A DNA stretch of 64,000 nt from SCUD01 sp036824505 (GCA_036824505.1 DAITAA010000007.1:1-64000), one strand, 5' to 3'; positions 24,105 to 33,360 are shown, numbered from the stretch's first letter. Program-made: numbers and translations. The notes: generated from the letters alone by a model not told the origin.

Positions 24105-25232
24105 TTGAAGAAGATCGCCACCCGCGAGCTGTCGATGGCGATCGCGCTGATCGCGATCTGGGCGTTCTTCGCCTGGCAGGAGCCGGTATTCCTGTCGCCG
24201 CGCAACCTGTCGCTGCTGTCGGTCGAGCTCGCCGTAACCGCGATCCTCGCGCTTGGCATGCTGATCGTGCTGTTGCCGGGCCAGATCGACCTGTCGGCTG
24301 GCAGCGGCGTCGGGCTTGCGGGCGCGGTCGCGGCCGTGCTCGTGTTCTGGCACGACGTGCCGGCGCCGTTCGCGCTCCTGATCGCCACGATCGGGGCCGT
24401 GGTGGTCTGGGCCGGCATGGGCGCGCTCGTCGCGATCGAACGGATCCCGGCCTTCATCATGACCCTGGGCGGGCTGCTGGTGTTCCGCGGCCTGCACTGG
24501 CTCACGATCCACAACCAGACGGTCCCGGTCGTGGAGGGCGGCAACCAGAACCTGTATTCGCTGCTGACGACGTACTACCTGCCGGCCGGCGCGGGCTACG
24601 TGCTCGCGACCGCAGTCGTGCTCGCGCTGGCGGCATCGATGCTGCGCGCTCGCGCGCGTCGCAAGGCTCATGGCTTCGAAATCGATGACGGCGAGCTGAC
24701 GTTCCTCAAGCTGTTTGTGCTGGCGCAATTCGTGTTACTGGTCCTGCTCGTGACGAACAACTATCGTGGTGTGCCGCTTGCGCTCGTGATCCTCGGGGCC
24801 GTTGCCACACTCGTGCATCAGCTGACGACCAATACGCCGTTCGGCCGGTATCTGTACGCGATTGGCGGCAATGAAGACGCGGCAACGGTTTCGGGCGTGC
24901 CGGTGCGCGCGACCATCATCGGCGCCTTTGCGCTCATGGGAGGCATCGTCGCGCTGACTGGATTCATGCAGACCGCGTATTCCGGCGCATCCACCTCGAC
25001 CGTCGGTTCATTGATGGAGCTCGATGCCGTTGCCGCCTGCGTCATCGGCGGCACGAGCCTGCGTGGCGGGCGGGGCACGGTACTCGGCGTGCTGTTCGGC
25101 GCGCTGATCATGGCGAGCCTGCTGAACGGCATGACGCTGATGGCCGTGTCGCCCGAGGCCAAGTACATCGCGCGCGGGCTGGTGCTGGCGCTCGCGGTCT
25201 GGCTGGACCTGCGCATGGCGAAAGGCAACTAG
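24105..25232 (+). CDS. xylH: Sugar ABC transporter, permease (XylH-like)
   Basis: 375 residues from a TTG at 24105, one base after the ATPase stop; an ATG at 24135 is the alternative. The longer frame to 24024 only overlaps the ATPase gene. It is a BPD_transp_2 permease with about ten hydrophobic segments: LAVTAILALGMLIVLLPGQIDLSAGSGVGLAGA is the conserved core, and GGNEDAATVSGVPVRATIIGAF followed by VAACVIGGTSLRGGRGTVLGVLFGALIM the C-terminal signature. A hydrophilic insertion of about 30 residues (RARARRKAHGFEIDDGEL) resembles that of XylH. It completes the CUT2 importer in the inner membrane. Confidence 0.9.
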   Translation: MKKIATRELSMAIALIAIWAFFAWQEPVFLSPRNLSLLSVELAVTAILALGMLIVLLPGQIDLSAGSGVGLAGAVAAVLVFWHDVPAPFALLIATIGAVVVWAGMGALVAIERIPAFIMTLGGLLVFRGLHWLTIHNQTVPVVEGGNQNLYSLLTTYYLPAGAGYVLATAVVLALAASMLRARARRKAHGFEIDDGELTFLKLFVLAQFVLLVLLVTNNYRGVPLALVILGAVATLVHQLTTNTPFGRYLYAIGGNEDAATVSGVPVRATIIGAFALMGGIVALTGFMQTAYSGASTSTVGSLMELDAVAACVIGGTSLRGGRGTVLGVLFGALIMASLLNGMTLMAVSPEAKYIARGLVLALAVWLDLRMAKGN

Positions 25233-25260
25233 GCGCTGCGGGAAACCCTGTCGTCCTTCA

Positions 25261-26898
25261 ATGAACCGGCCTGCGCTGAATCGGGTACGAATCGCGGCAA
25301 TGCTGCTCGGAATCGTCGGGCTGCAGGCCGCCGCATGCGCCGAAGCGATCCTCTTCGTCGGCAACAGCTTCACATTCGGCGGGGACTCGCCGCCGGTGCA
25401 GGCCTATCGGCCAGAGACCGTGACGGACCTCAATCACGAGGGCATCGGTGGTGTACCGGCATTGTTCAAGTGCTTCACCCGCGAGGCGGGCCTGGCCTAT
25501 GAGGTCAGTCTCGAAACGGCCCCCGGCACGAACCTGGATTTTCACCATGAGCAGAAGGCAGCGCTGATCGCAGGCGCCTGGGATCACGTGGTCCTGCAGG
25601 GCTACAGCACGCTCGATGCGGATTCGCCCGGCGATGCCGGCAAGATCATCGACTACTCGGCGCGGCTCGCAGAGCTGTTCCACGCTGCGAATCCAAAGGT
25701 CGACGTGCGCCTGGTCGCGACCTGGTCGCGGGCCGATCAAACCTATCTTGCATCCGGCCACTGGTTCGGCAAGCCCATCGAAACCATGGCGGTCGATGTG
25801 CGCGCCGCGTATGACCAGGCGGCCGAGCACTCTGCACACATCCGCGCCGTGATACCGGTCGGCCAGGCCTGGAACCGGGCCATCGACCAAGGAATCGCGG
25901 CACGTAATCCCTATCAGGCGATTGGCCCCGGGCAAATCAATCTCTGGGCCGCCGACAACTACCATGCGAGCGTGTACGGCTACTATCTCGAGGCGCTCGT
26001 CATCTTCGGCAGCGTCACCGGCCACGATCCGCGCAGCCTGGGACGCAAGGAACAGGCCGCGGCCCAGCTGGGGATTTCACCGGCCATGGCGCTCGCGCTT
26101 CAGCGCATTGCTTTCGAAACGCTCGCGGGCGAACGAACGAAAAAAGTGAATCCGGCGACCGTCGACGCCACGCCCATCGGAAAATGGAATCTGGTCGTTG
26201 CAGCGTCGGATGAATTCGACGGTATCACTCTCGATGCCGCCAAGTGGAAGAAGGGCCTTTGGTACGACACATCGGGCGTTCTGGCGTTCAGGCAGGAGAA
26301 CATCGCCGTATCCGGCGGCAATCTGGTTCTGACCGCAAGAAAAGAAGCGTTCAATGAAAAATCCTACACCGGTGGTGCTGTGGAATCCCTTTTTGATGTG
26401 CCGGGAGTGATCGGTTACGTGGAAGTCCGGGCCAAGGCGCTGCATCGCGATGCAAATGTGCTGAGCGCCATCTGGTTGCAGTCTTCACCCTTGACCTTGG
26501 CTGACAATCCAAATCCCGAAATAGACATTCAGGAAACCTTCAACTACGACGGCGTGGTCAGCACCCTGCACACCTGGGCCATCGGTCCTGAAACTCCTGC
26601 CCCGACTGCCCCGGATGAATATATTCATACCCAGACTGCCCCGAATGAATTCAAGACAGGGGTGGACGTCAGTGCGGGCTACCATGTCTATGGCCTGGAA
26701 CGAAGCCATGGGAAACTTCGCTTCTATTTCGACGGAAAACTGGCCTGGGAAGTCGTGCCGTCAGATCCTTCGTTCGTGAACATGCCGCGCCATGTGGTGC
26801 TCAGTCTCGAAGGCCATCTGGGCGACCCAGTGGATAGGTATCTGCCCCAAAGTTTTCTGGTGGACTACGTGCGTACCTACATCCCCGCGGCCGATTAG
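25261..26898 (+). CDS. SGNH-type (DUF4886-like) hydrolase fused to GH16 endo-glucanase
   Basis: 545 residues with a signal peptide (to about residue 28, AACAEA). Residues 29-265 resemble SGNH/DUF4886 esterases: FVGNSFTFGG gives the block-I Ser, HVVLQGYS the Gly/Asn region and AADNYHASVYGYYL the D-x-x-H pair. Residues 300-543 are GH16 with EIDIQE, whose two Glu are nucleophile and acid/base. The last strands end DYVRTYIPA. The GH16 part has visibly lower GC and more A-rich codons than its surroundings. A 10-residue repeat (TAPDEYIHTQ, TAPNEF) comes from a 30-base duplication at 26604-26650. It may deacylate and cut beta-1,3- or 1,3/1,4-glucan. No good ribosome-binding site is seen. Confidence 0.8.
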   Translation: MNRPALNRVRIAAMLLGIVGLQAAACAEAILFVGNSFTFGGDSPPVQAYRPETVTDLNHEGIGGVPALFKCFTREAGLAYEVSLETAPGTNLDFHHEQKAALIAGAWDHVVLQGYSTLDADSPGDAGKIIDYSARLAELFHAANPKVDVRLVATWSRADQTYLASGHWFGKPIETMAVDVRAAYDQAAEHSAHIRAVIPVGQAWNRAIDQGIAARNPYQAIGPGQINLWAADNYHASVYGYYLEALVIFGSVTGHDPRSLGRKEQAAAQLGISPAMALALQRIAFETLAGERTKKVNPATVDATPIGKWNLVVAASDEFDGITLDAAKWKKGLWYDTSGVLAFRQENIAVSGGNLVLTARKEAFNEKSYTGGAVESLFDVPGVIGYVEVRAKALHRDANVLSAIWLQSSPLTLADNPNPEIDIQETFNYDGVVSTLHTWAIGPETPAPTAPDEYIHTQTAPNEFKTGVDVSAGYHVYGLERSHGKLRFYFDGKLAWEVVPSDPSFVNMPRHVVLSLEGHLGDPVDRYLPQSFLVDYVRTYIPAAD

Positions 26899-26917
26899 GC
26901 TGCTCCCGGAAAGGAAT

Positions 26918-28117
26918 TCATGCCTCCAATACTCGCCGCGGCAGCAGGCGGGCCAGCAGTGCCGGAGCGCCCGTGGCACGCAGATGCGGATGATCCGCGA
27001 GAAAGCTGCGTCGCGCGCTCGCCGCCGTGTGCGACTCGTCGCCGGGCGCCCAGCCCGGCGGCATCACAAGGTAAGCGAGCCGCTCGCGCCAGCCGCGCGC
27101 GCTGCGCACGTCGCGCGCCAGCAACAGCAGCTCGCCGAAGTAGAAATCGACGAAGCTGGTGACATTGATGTCGCGCGTGATGCCGTATTCGATTTTCACT
27201 TCATCGCGCAGCGGCTGCAATGTGCCGAACATCCAATCCCAGAACGGCAGCAGCGTGCAGAAGTTGGTGTCCATGTAGAGCGGGTTGCGGGCGTGATGAA
27301 CCCGATGGTAGGACGGCGTGATGATGAAATAGCGCGCCGGGCCGAAGCGGCCCGTGCGAAACGAGCGTTCACCGGCGTGGATGAAGGTTCCCCAGGTAAC
27401 CTCGAAGGCCATGATCACGACCAGCATGGCAGGCTCAACGCCGAGCAGCATCAACAGCGGCGCCTGCACCAGCGCGGAGTAATAGCCTTCAGCGAAGAAG
27501 TGCACCCAGGCCACCGTCATGTTCAGATTCTGGGGAGCGTGGTGTGGTGAGTGCAGGCACCACAGCAGGCGCACCTTGTGCGCGCCGTAGTGCCAGATCC
27601 AGGTGGACAGCTCCCACATCAGCAGGGCATAGAGCCATCCGTACCAGTGGTAGCCGACTCGAAACAGTGCAAATGGCTGGAAGTAAGGCAACAGCAACCA
27701 GAACACATCGATGACGATCAGCCGCGGCAGCAGGCCGAGCAGCAGTCCGGTAAAAAAGGTGGGCTGGTATTCGAGCGCCGTCGCCCGAAACAGCCGCGCC
27801 GCCATGCCCGGGCCGCGCCCCTGGGCGCGCTCCTCGCGGGCCAGCACGATGAGGAAACGCAACAACTCCCACAACGTGAGCAGTGAAATCAGCAGTCCCA
27901 CCACTGCCAGCACACTGTCGTGGTAATGCCCGTCATTGAAAGGCTTGAGCAGGTCGGTGATGAAACCCTGGCCCGCTGCCGTCGTTTGCGCATAGTGCAC
28001 GAGGCCGGCGGCGAGACCCCAGGTGGTGTAGACGAACACGCCGGCGAATAGCAATGCTTCGAGATGCCGCCATAACGGCGGCGTGTGGCGCCACGCCGGA
28101 ACATCACGCTGTGTCAT
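26918..28117 (-). CDS. Fatty acid hydroxylase / sterol desaturase family membrane protein
   Basis: 399 residues with at least five hydrophobic segments. The di-iron histidine clusters of the PF04116 superfamily are all present: HYGAHKVRLLWCLHSPHHAPQN, then IHAGERS and SYHRVHHARN. Members hydroxylate or desaturate lipids, sterols or carotenoids using O2 and electrons from a cytochrome or reductase. It is the last gene of the 12-gene minus-strand operon and overlaps the GH16 gene upstream by 4 bases, so it is co-translated with glycan genes. The same operon encodes a cytochrome b561, a possible electron source. The substrate is unknown. It converges on the SGNH-GH16 gene with a 19-base gap. Confidence 0.85.
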   Translation of the reverse strand: MTQRDVPAWRHTPPLWRHLEALLFAGVFVYTTWGLAAGLVHYAQTTAAGQGFITDLLKPFNDGHYHDSVLAVVGLLISLLTLWELLRFLIVLAREERAQGRGPGMAARLFRATALEYQPTFFTGLLLGLLPRLIVIDVFWLLLPYFQPFALFRVGYHWYGWLYALLMWELSTWIWHYGAHKVRLLWCLHSPHHAPQNLNMTVAWVHFFAEGYYSALVQAPLLMLLGVEPAMLVVIMAFEVTWGTFIHAGERSFRTGRFGPARYFIITPSYHRVHHARNPLYMDTNFCTLLPFWDWMFGTLQPLRDEVKIEYGITRDINVTSFVDFYFGELLLLARDVRSARGWRERLAYLVMPPGWAPGDESHTAASARRSFLADHPHLRATGAPALLARLLPRRVLEA

Positions 28118-29451
28118 CTGATGCGCGCGAATTCGACCGCGTCGATGTGGACCGCTCCCGACTCGTCAAAGACCTGGCCGAAGGCCAGCGACAGCCGGGC
28201 CTCGACCGCTCCGGCCGGGGCCACCGCTTCCAGTTCGTAGTCGTGCCAGGCATCGGTCGGCGTCGTCCCGTCGGCAATCGCCCGCTCCTGGAATCCGAGC
28301 ATTGCCGGGCCGCCGAAGTAGTCGCCCCAGTGGTTGTAGAACTCAATCTTCATCGTGGCGTGGTCTTGTGAGCCGGCCAGATCCTCTGCCGAACGCACGA
28401 ACGCCGAGAGCCTGGCACGAACCCGCTCGCCGCCGGCGACGCTGATGCTTTGAGTCACGCCGGAATAATTTACCTCGCCAATCGCCTGACCGGAAATCTT
28501 CAATGCGTAAGTGCCATCGCGCACCACCTGCCGATGCACGAGCACATTCGGTTTGTCGTCGATGCGATTGCCGAAGATGTGCCAGCCGGCCAGCGAGCCG
28601 CCGTGCTCGTCGAAACCGCCGTTGCGAAACGTGCGGCTGCCCGGTTCGTCGGTGAGCTCGTAGACGCGGACCCAATCCACGAGCATTCGCTGCGGCCAGG
28701 CCGTCGTTTCGTTCGGCGGCGGCAGGAAGTCGCCGCCGATCGCCGTATCGATGATCAGTCGCATCGGCACGGTGAGTTTCGGCAGGAAGTATCCGACTTC
28801 GTCGTTGTAGAAAGTGCCGTGGTGGATGTCATCCACGTAGAACCGGAGCTGGTTCTCGACCCATTCGCAGGCGAACGTGTGAAATCCGTCGGCGTAAGCG
28901 ACGAGTTGGTCGGCGATCGCCGCTTGATGCTCGACCGCGAACGAATCCTGCGAAGCGGGATCATGCGTCGCCCAGCGGAATGCGCTCGACACGACCGTGG
29001 GCCGATCGCCGCGATGCTCCAGGATGTCGATCTCGCCCGCGGTCGGCCGCGGTGCGTCGGGCAGCAGCCGGATCGCGGGCCACAAGCCCCTCGAACCGGG
29101 CAGCCGGGCTCGCACTTCCCAGCGGCCGAACCGCTGTGCGCGCCGGCTGACGATCCGGCCCGAGCGATAAGGCAGGGCGCGCGACGGCTCGTTCTCGGAC
29201 AGGATCTCCAGCTTGCCGTCCATGACGCGGATCTGTTCCGGCCGATAGTCCTGCAGCGAGGTATTCGTCGGCCGGCTGTCGTCGATCACATCCCATTTGT
29301 CGCGATCGAGCGTGTCGAAGTTGTCGCTCCACGCCAGGTGCCACTTGGGCGGCGGAACAACGACCGACTCCGCTTCATCCGCGCCGATCGCCTGCGCCGC
29401 GCCCCACAGCAGCAGGCCAAGGGAGGCAAGGCCGGAACATGATCGCGCCAT
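28114..29451 (-). CDS. GH16 endo-beta-glucanase with C-terminal carbohydrate-binding-like domain
   Basis: 445 residues with a signal peptide (MARSCSGLASLGLLLWGAAQAIGA). Residues 35-265 are GH16: WSDNFDTLDRDKWDV, RFGRWEVRARLPGSRGLWPAIRLLP and the catalytic motif GEIDILEHRG, in the laminarinase-like form with the extra residue between Asp and Glu. Residues 275-445 form a jelly-roll like CBM4/9 (FRNGGFDEHGGSLAGWHIFG, then YALKISGQ). It should cut beta-1,3- or mixed-linkage glucan outside the cytoplasm. The start overlaps the GH31 stop by one base. Confidence 0.9.
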   Translation of the reverse strand: MARSCSGLASLGLLLWGAAQAIGADEAESVVVPPPKWHLAWSDNFDTLDRDKWDVIDDSRPTNTSLQDYRPEQIRVMDGKLEILSENEPSRALPYRSGRIVSRRAQRFGRWEVRARLPGSRGLWPAIRLLPDAPRPTAGEIDILEHRGDRPTVVSSAFRWATHDPASQDSFAVEHQAAIADQLVAYADGFHTFACEWVENQLRFYVDDIHHGTFYNDEVGYFLPKLTVPMRLIIDTAIGGDFLPPPNETTAWPQRMLVDWVRVYELTDEPGSRTFRNGGFDEHGGSLAGWHIFGNRIDDKPNVLVHRQVVRDGTYALKISGQAIGEVNYSGVTQSISVAGGERVRARLSAFVRSAEDLAGSQDHATMKIEFYNHWGDYFGGPAMLGFQERAIADGTTPTDAWHDYELEAVAPAGAVEARLSLAFGQVFDESGAVHIDAVEFARIR

Positions 29452-31952
29452 CAGCGCCAGCGCACCACGATTTCCGGCGCATCGTCGATTTCGAGCGTCG
29501 CCTGCGGCTTCATCGGCTCCATCTGCCGCAGGCGCTCGAGGTACTGCTTGTCGTAATAGACGTCGCTCAGGGCTTCCAGAGGATCGAGCATGCGAACGAC
29601 GCGCGATTGCACGGCAGCCGCCACCCCATTGACGGTCGCCCCGGTGACCGCATCGAAGCCATGCAGGATCACCTGGATCCTGCGAAACGGCGAGGAATAG
29701 TTTCCGTCAGGGCGCGAGAAGCTGAGCTGCCTCGTGGCCGGATCGAACGCGATGAGCCGCCTGCGGAATTGCCCCTTGCGGTAGTCCAGCGTTTCACCGT
29801 CATCGTCGTAGTAAACGAATTCGCTCCGCTCGGCGCCGTTGAACAGGTGCACGGTGAGCACCGGTCCGGGATCGTCCCGGGTCGATTGCACCTTTCGCTG
29901 CATGGGAATGATTGCGGAAGCCTTCGCGAAGATCGGGATCCTGTGGCCCGCATACTCCGAGCGGATGACGCGACCGCCATCGAGCCGTTCGTCGGTGAAG
30001 AGATCAAACCATTGCCCGGCGGGCAGGTACGTGGACTTCTCCTGCTCCTTGCTGGTCATGGGATTCACCAGGAGCCCCGGACCGAACAGAAATTCGTACT
30101 GAAAGTCCGGCTTGAATACGTTGGCGTCGAAGGAATGGTCGATGCTCAAGCTGCGGCTCACGGGCATGCCGGTCTGAGTGGCTTCGTAGAACGCCGAATA
30201 GAGATAAGGCATCAGTTGGTACCGGAATCCGATATAGGCCTTCGAAATCGCCTCGACTTCCTCGCCGTAGGCCCAGGGCTCGTTGGCGGCGGTGAACTGC
30301 CCGCGATGATTGCGCAGATACGGGGCGAAGACGCCGACTTCGACCCAGCGACGGAACAGGTCCTTGTTGCCATCGCCGATATAGCCGCCGAGGTCGGGAC
30401 CGGTGAACGGCACGCCGGACAATCCCATCTGGTTGACGAGCAGGGCGCCGAGCAGGATGTGCTCGTCCTTGGCCTGATTGTCGCCGCTCCACACCGCGGC
30501 GTAGCGCTGGATGCCTGCGAATCCCGAACGGCTTAGAACGAAGGGTCGCCGGTTGCCGCCATATTGCTCGGCCGATTCGAACGCGGCGCGCGCCATCAGC
30601 ATGCCGTAGTAGTTCTGCGCTTCGAGCGCCGAGGTCTTCTGGCCGTCGAAATTGAACACCACGTTGTCCGGCATGGCCTGGCCGTCGATTGCAGGTTCGT
30701 TCATGTCGTTCCACAAGCCGTGGATCCCGAGATCCTGGTAAAGCTTCATATTGTCGATCCACCAGCGCCGCCCGCGCGGATCGGAAAAATCCACGAAGTG
30801 ATTGGTGTTGGGCGCGATGTCCGCGACCCACAGCTCGCCGTCAGCGTAGCGCAGGAACACGTTCTCCTTCAGACCGCTCTTGTATTGTTCGTACGTGTCG
30901 TCGATGGCAATGCCGGGATTGACCGAGGCAGTGAGTTCGACGTTCATGCCGCGCAGGGTATCGGCGAGGCGCCGCATGTCCGGGAAGCGCTCGCGATTGA
31001 TGCGAAACGGCTGGTATCGGTGCAGGTAGTCGGCATCGAGTGTGATTCCGTCCAGAGGAATCCGCTTGGCGCGAAATGTGTTGGCGATGAACATCACCTG
31101 TTCTTCCGGATAGTAGCTGCAGCGCGACTGCTGATAGCCGAGGCTCCAGCGCGGCGGCAGCGGCATCCTTCCGGTGAGCGAGGTGTAGTGCTCCAGGATC
31201 TTGCTAACCGACGCATCGAAAATGAAGAACTGGTCCAGAGAGCCGCCGTCGAAGCTAAAGGACGCGAAGCGGCGATTGGACGCGCCGAAGTTGAATACGG
31301 ATCGAAAGGAATTGTTGAAGAAGAGTCCATAGGCCTTGCCGTCATGCAGCCCCATGAAAAACGGAATGCTCACGTACATCGGAACCTTGGGATCGTCGTA
31401 CCGATAGTTGTCCGTGTTCTTGAGCGTAAGAACGGTCCCGCGCCGGTCGAGATTGCCGAGCTGCTCGCCCATGCCGATGAAGCGCTCGTCGCTCTGCAGC
31501 CGCTTGTACACGGTGATCTTGTCGCCGACGAGCGTCATGCCGAGCTCTTTGCCGGGCAGATCCTCGTTGATGACGTTGCCGTTTGCATCCTTGAACGTGA
31601 TGCGCAGGTCGGGGCGTAGCTCCACCTCGGCCGCGATGCTCAAAGTCTTGAGCACGACGACGGGGCCGGCGGCGCTGACGCTGAACTGCGAAAAATCGGG
31701 CGGCTCGTCCGTGGTCAGGGCATAGCCGACGTGTCGCGGCGACCCCAGAGGCGTCACGCGCACCCGGATAATGTGAGGTGAATACGCATCGACTGAGAAT
31801 TCGGCCATGGCGGTTCGCCCGGCGATGCCGTGCGCAGTTTTCTCATACGACTGCACGGCGCCAAGATTGGCGGCGCGCGCTGCGGGAGCGAGGCTGCCCA
31901 GCATCAGAAGGCTGACGCTGGCCACCCGGATGAACGCTCGAATTGCCGTCAT
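29451..31952 (-). CDS. GH31 alpha-glucosidase
   Basis: 833 residues with a signal peptide (to AARA, about residue 28). Landmarks in order: N-terminal beta-sandwich, FFMGLHDGKAYGLFFNN, PPRWSLGYQQSRCSYYPEEQ, IPLDGITLDADYL, nucleophile Asp in LWNDMNEPA, acid/base region VWSGDNQAKDEH, then FTGPDLGGY and PYLRNHRG. This is the alpha-glucosidase/alpha-xylosidase branch; the residues of sulfoquinovosidases are not seen. An alpha-acting enzyme in a locus otherwise rich in beta-glucanases suggests a branched or mixed glucan, or an alpha-xylosyl substituent. It overlaps the cytochrome gene by 4 bases. Confidence 0.88.
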   Translation of the reverse strand: MTAIRAFIRVASVSLLMLGSLAPAARAANLGAVQSYEKTAHGIAGRTAMAEFSVDAYSPHIIRVRVTPLGSPRHVGYALTTDEPPDFSQFSVSAAGPVVVLKTLSIAAEVELRPDLRITFKDANGNVINEDLPGKELGMTLVGDKITVYKRLQSDERFIGMGEQLGNLDRRGTVLTLKNTDNYRYDDPKVPMYVSIPFFMGLHDGKAYGLFFNNSFRSVFNFGASNRRFASFSFDGGSLDQFFIFDASVSKILEHYTSLTGRMPLPPRWSLGYQQSRCSYYPEEQVMFIANTFRAKRIPLDGITLDADYLHRYQPFRINRERFPDMRRLADTLRGMNVELTASVNPGIAIDDTYEQYKSGLKENVFLRYADGELWVADIAPNTNHFVDFSDPRGRRWWIDNMKLYQDLGIHGLWNDMNEPAIDGQAMPDNVVFNFDGQKTSALEAQNYYGMLMARAAFESAEQYGGNRRPFVLSRSGFAGIQRYAAVWSGDNQAKDEHILLGALLVNQMGLSGVPFTGPDLGGYIGDGNKDLFRRWVEVGVFAPYLRNHRGQFTAANEPWAYGEEVEAISKAYIGFRYQLMPYLYSAFYEATQTGMPVSRSLSIDHSFDANVFKPDFQYEFLFGPGLLVNPMTSKEQEKSTYLPAGQWFDLFTDERLDGGRVIRSEYAGHRIPIFAKASAIIPMQRKVQSTRDDPGPVLTVHLFNGAERSEFVYYDDDGETLDYRKGQFRRRLIAFDPATRQLSFSRPDGNYSSPFRRIQVILHGFDAVTGATVNGVAAAVQSRVVRMLDPLEALSDVYYDKQYLERLRQMEPMKPQATLEIDDAPEIVVRWR

Positions 31953-32524
31953 TTCCGCTCGCCGCCGCGGAAGGTCATTCGCTGCAGCGTCGGCACACGG
32001 TCAAACCACTGGTGCTTGAACGCGCCAATCAGGTGCGCCGCGAGCAGGGCGTAAAACAGGTAGCTCAGCCATTCGTGCACGGTGTGGGCCAACTCGTCGA
32101 GCGCCTTTTTCGGCTCCGGCGCCATGTTTGCCACCCAGGCGATCCGCGGCATCTCGAAGAGCCCGAAAACGTTGATCGGGACATCGGCAGCATATTCCCA
32201 CGCCGAATCGTAGATCCACCCCGAGAGCGGCATCGCCAGGATCATGAAATACAGGGCGGCATGGCCTGTGCGCGCGGCGACGACCTGCCAACGGGGTATC
32301 GCCGGGCTGAACGGAGGAGGGCGATGCCCGATCCGCCACAGGAGCCTCATCAGCGCGAGACCCAGCACCGTAATGCCGAAGGTCTTGTGCGTGTCGGTGA
32401 CGGATTGCGTCCACGAGTAATCCGGCCAAATCTTGAACGTCCATGCCAGGACCATATTGGCGATGACCAGGACGGCAATGACCCAGTGGAAAATAATCGC
32501 CGTTCGCGTGTAGCGATCGCTCAC
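31949..32524 (-). CDS. Cytochrome b561 (prokaryotic di-heme type)
   Basis: 191 residues from a GTG at 32524 that overlaps the PhyH stop (GTGA). A longer frame to 33172 is only the PhyH gene read out of frame. Four transmembrane segments carry the heme ligands expected for PF01292-like cytochrome b561: FHWVIAVLVIANMVLAW, DTHKTFGITVLGLALMRLLW, GHAALYFMILAMPLSGW and HTVHEWLSYLFYALLAAHLIGAFKHQW. It can pass electrons between the quinone pool and a periplasmic or membrane acceptor. Its place between a PhyH dioxygenase and hydrolases, with a di-iron hydroxylase in the same operon, suggests it serves an oxygenase. This is inference. Confidence 0.85.
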   Translation of the reverse strand: MSDRYTRTAIIFHWVIAVLVIANMVLAWTFKIWPDYSWTQSVTDTHKTFGITVLGLALMRLLWRIGHRPPPFSPAIPRWQVVAARTGHAALYFMILAMPLSGWIYDSAWEYAADVPINVFGLFEMPRIAWVANMAPEPKKALDELAHTVHEWLSYLFYALLAAHLIGAFKHQWFDRVPTLQRMTFRGGERK

Positions 32525-33360
32525 CGCGGCAGATTCCGCGCAGTCGTGTCGCGCTCTTCGGCAAGCCAGACGTCGCTCGCCTCGTCGCCGATGAAGCGCC
32601 GCGATCCGTACTCGCGAATGCGGCTGTCCGGAACCTTGACGAGCGGCGTATAGCGAGGATGCTGCGATTCCTTGTAAGGGTCGTTGCGCGCGGCGTTGTA
32701 GCTGCAGATCATCGACCAGCGCGGGTGCTTCGACTTGTTCTGATCCGACCGGTGTAGCGTATTGCAATGGAAGAAGAGGACGTCGCCCGGTTCCATGTCG
32801 ACGTGCACGAGCTCCAGGCGCTTGAGGACTTCCTTCACTCGTTCCATATCCGCGCCGGCCTGTTCGCCGGTGAGGGCGTGATCGAGACGACCCAGCTGAT
32901 GCGAGCCGCGCACCACCTGCAGACAGCCGTTCTCGCGCGTGGCGCGGTCGACCGCGATGAAGGCGCTGGCCATCCACGGATTGAGGACGCCGTTGTGATA
33001 CCAGTAGCCGTAGTCCTGGTGCCAGGTCCACGCGCCTCCGATCAGCGGGTCTTTCATGATCATCTTCGAGTGATAGTGGTAGACCTCGCCGCCCAGGAGT
33101 TTTTCCATTGAGCCGACGATCGACTCCGAGCGCGCGATCATGCCGTAGATCGTGTCGGTAGGATGGTTCCACAGTGACAGGCGCACTGTACCGCCTTCGC
33201 CGTCCGCCCGGCCGAAGGAATGCTGGTCGAGCACGCGGTCGGCGCGCGCCGCGCGCCCGAGCAGGTCGACCTCGACGGCGTCGAGCATGCCGCGTACCAG
33301 CACAAAGCCGTCAGCGTTGAACGCGCCGACTTCCGCATCGCCGATCGGTCCCCTGGCCAT
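32521..33360 (-). CDS. Phytanoyl-CoA dioxygenase (PhyH) family protein, copy 1
   Basis: 279 residues. It has the Fe(II)/2-oxoglutarate fold of the PhyH family: FNADGFVLVRGML near the N terminus, H-x-D iron ligands in WTWHQDYGYWYHNG, VDRATRENGCLQVVRGSHQLG as the central signature, and the distal His in FFHCNTLHRSDQNKS with a following Arg for 2-oxoglutarate. No signal peptide is seen, so it acts in the cytoplasm. It lies 15 bases after the sugar porter gene and overlaps cytochrome b561. A second PhyH gene lies in the divergent operon (49930). A hydroxylation or demethylation step on an imported sugar or small molecule is possible; the substrate is unknown. Confidence 0.88.
   Translation of the reverse strand: MARGPIGDAEVGAFNADGFVLVRGMLDAVEVDLLGRAARADRVLDQHSFGRADGEGGTVRLSLWNHPTDTIYGMIARSESIVGSMEKLLGGEVYHYHSKMIMKDPLIGGAWTWHQDYGYWYHNGVLNPWMASAFIAVDRATRENGCLQVVRGSHQLGRLDHALTGEQAGADMERVKEVLKRLELVHVDMEPGDVLFFHCNTLHRSDQNKSKHPRWSMICSYNAARNDPYKESQHPRYTPLVKVPDSRIREYGSRRFIGDEASDVWLAEERDTTARNLPR

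Noticed and set aside
26604..26650. 30-base imperfect tandem duplication in the GH16 part of the fusion gene
   Set aside because: It is in frame and adds a 10-residue surface repeat; probably a local slippage event, not a regulatory or mobile element.
29451..31952. GH31 as a sulfoquinovosidase, suggested by the nearby sulfotransferase
   Set aside because: The active-site motif is WNDMNEP, the normal alpha-glucosidase form, and none of the residues that mark sulfoquinovosidases are seen.
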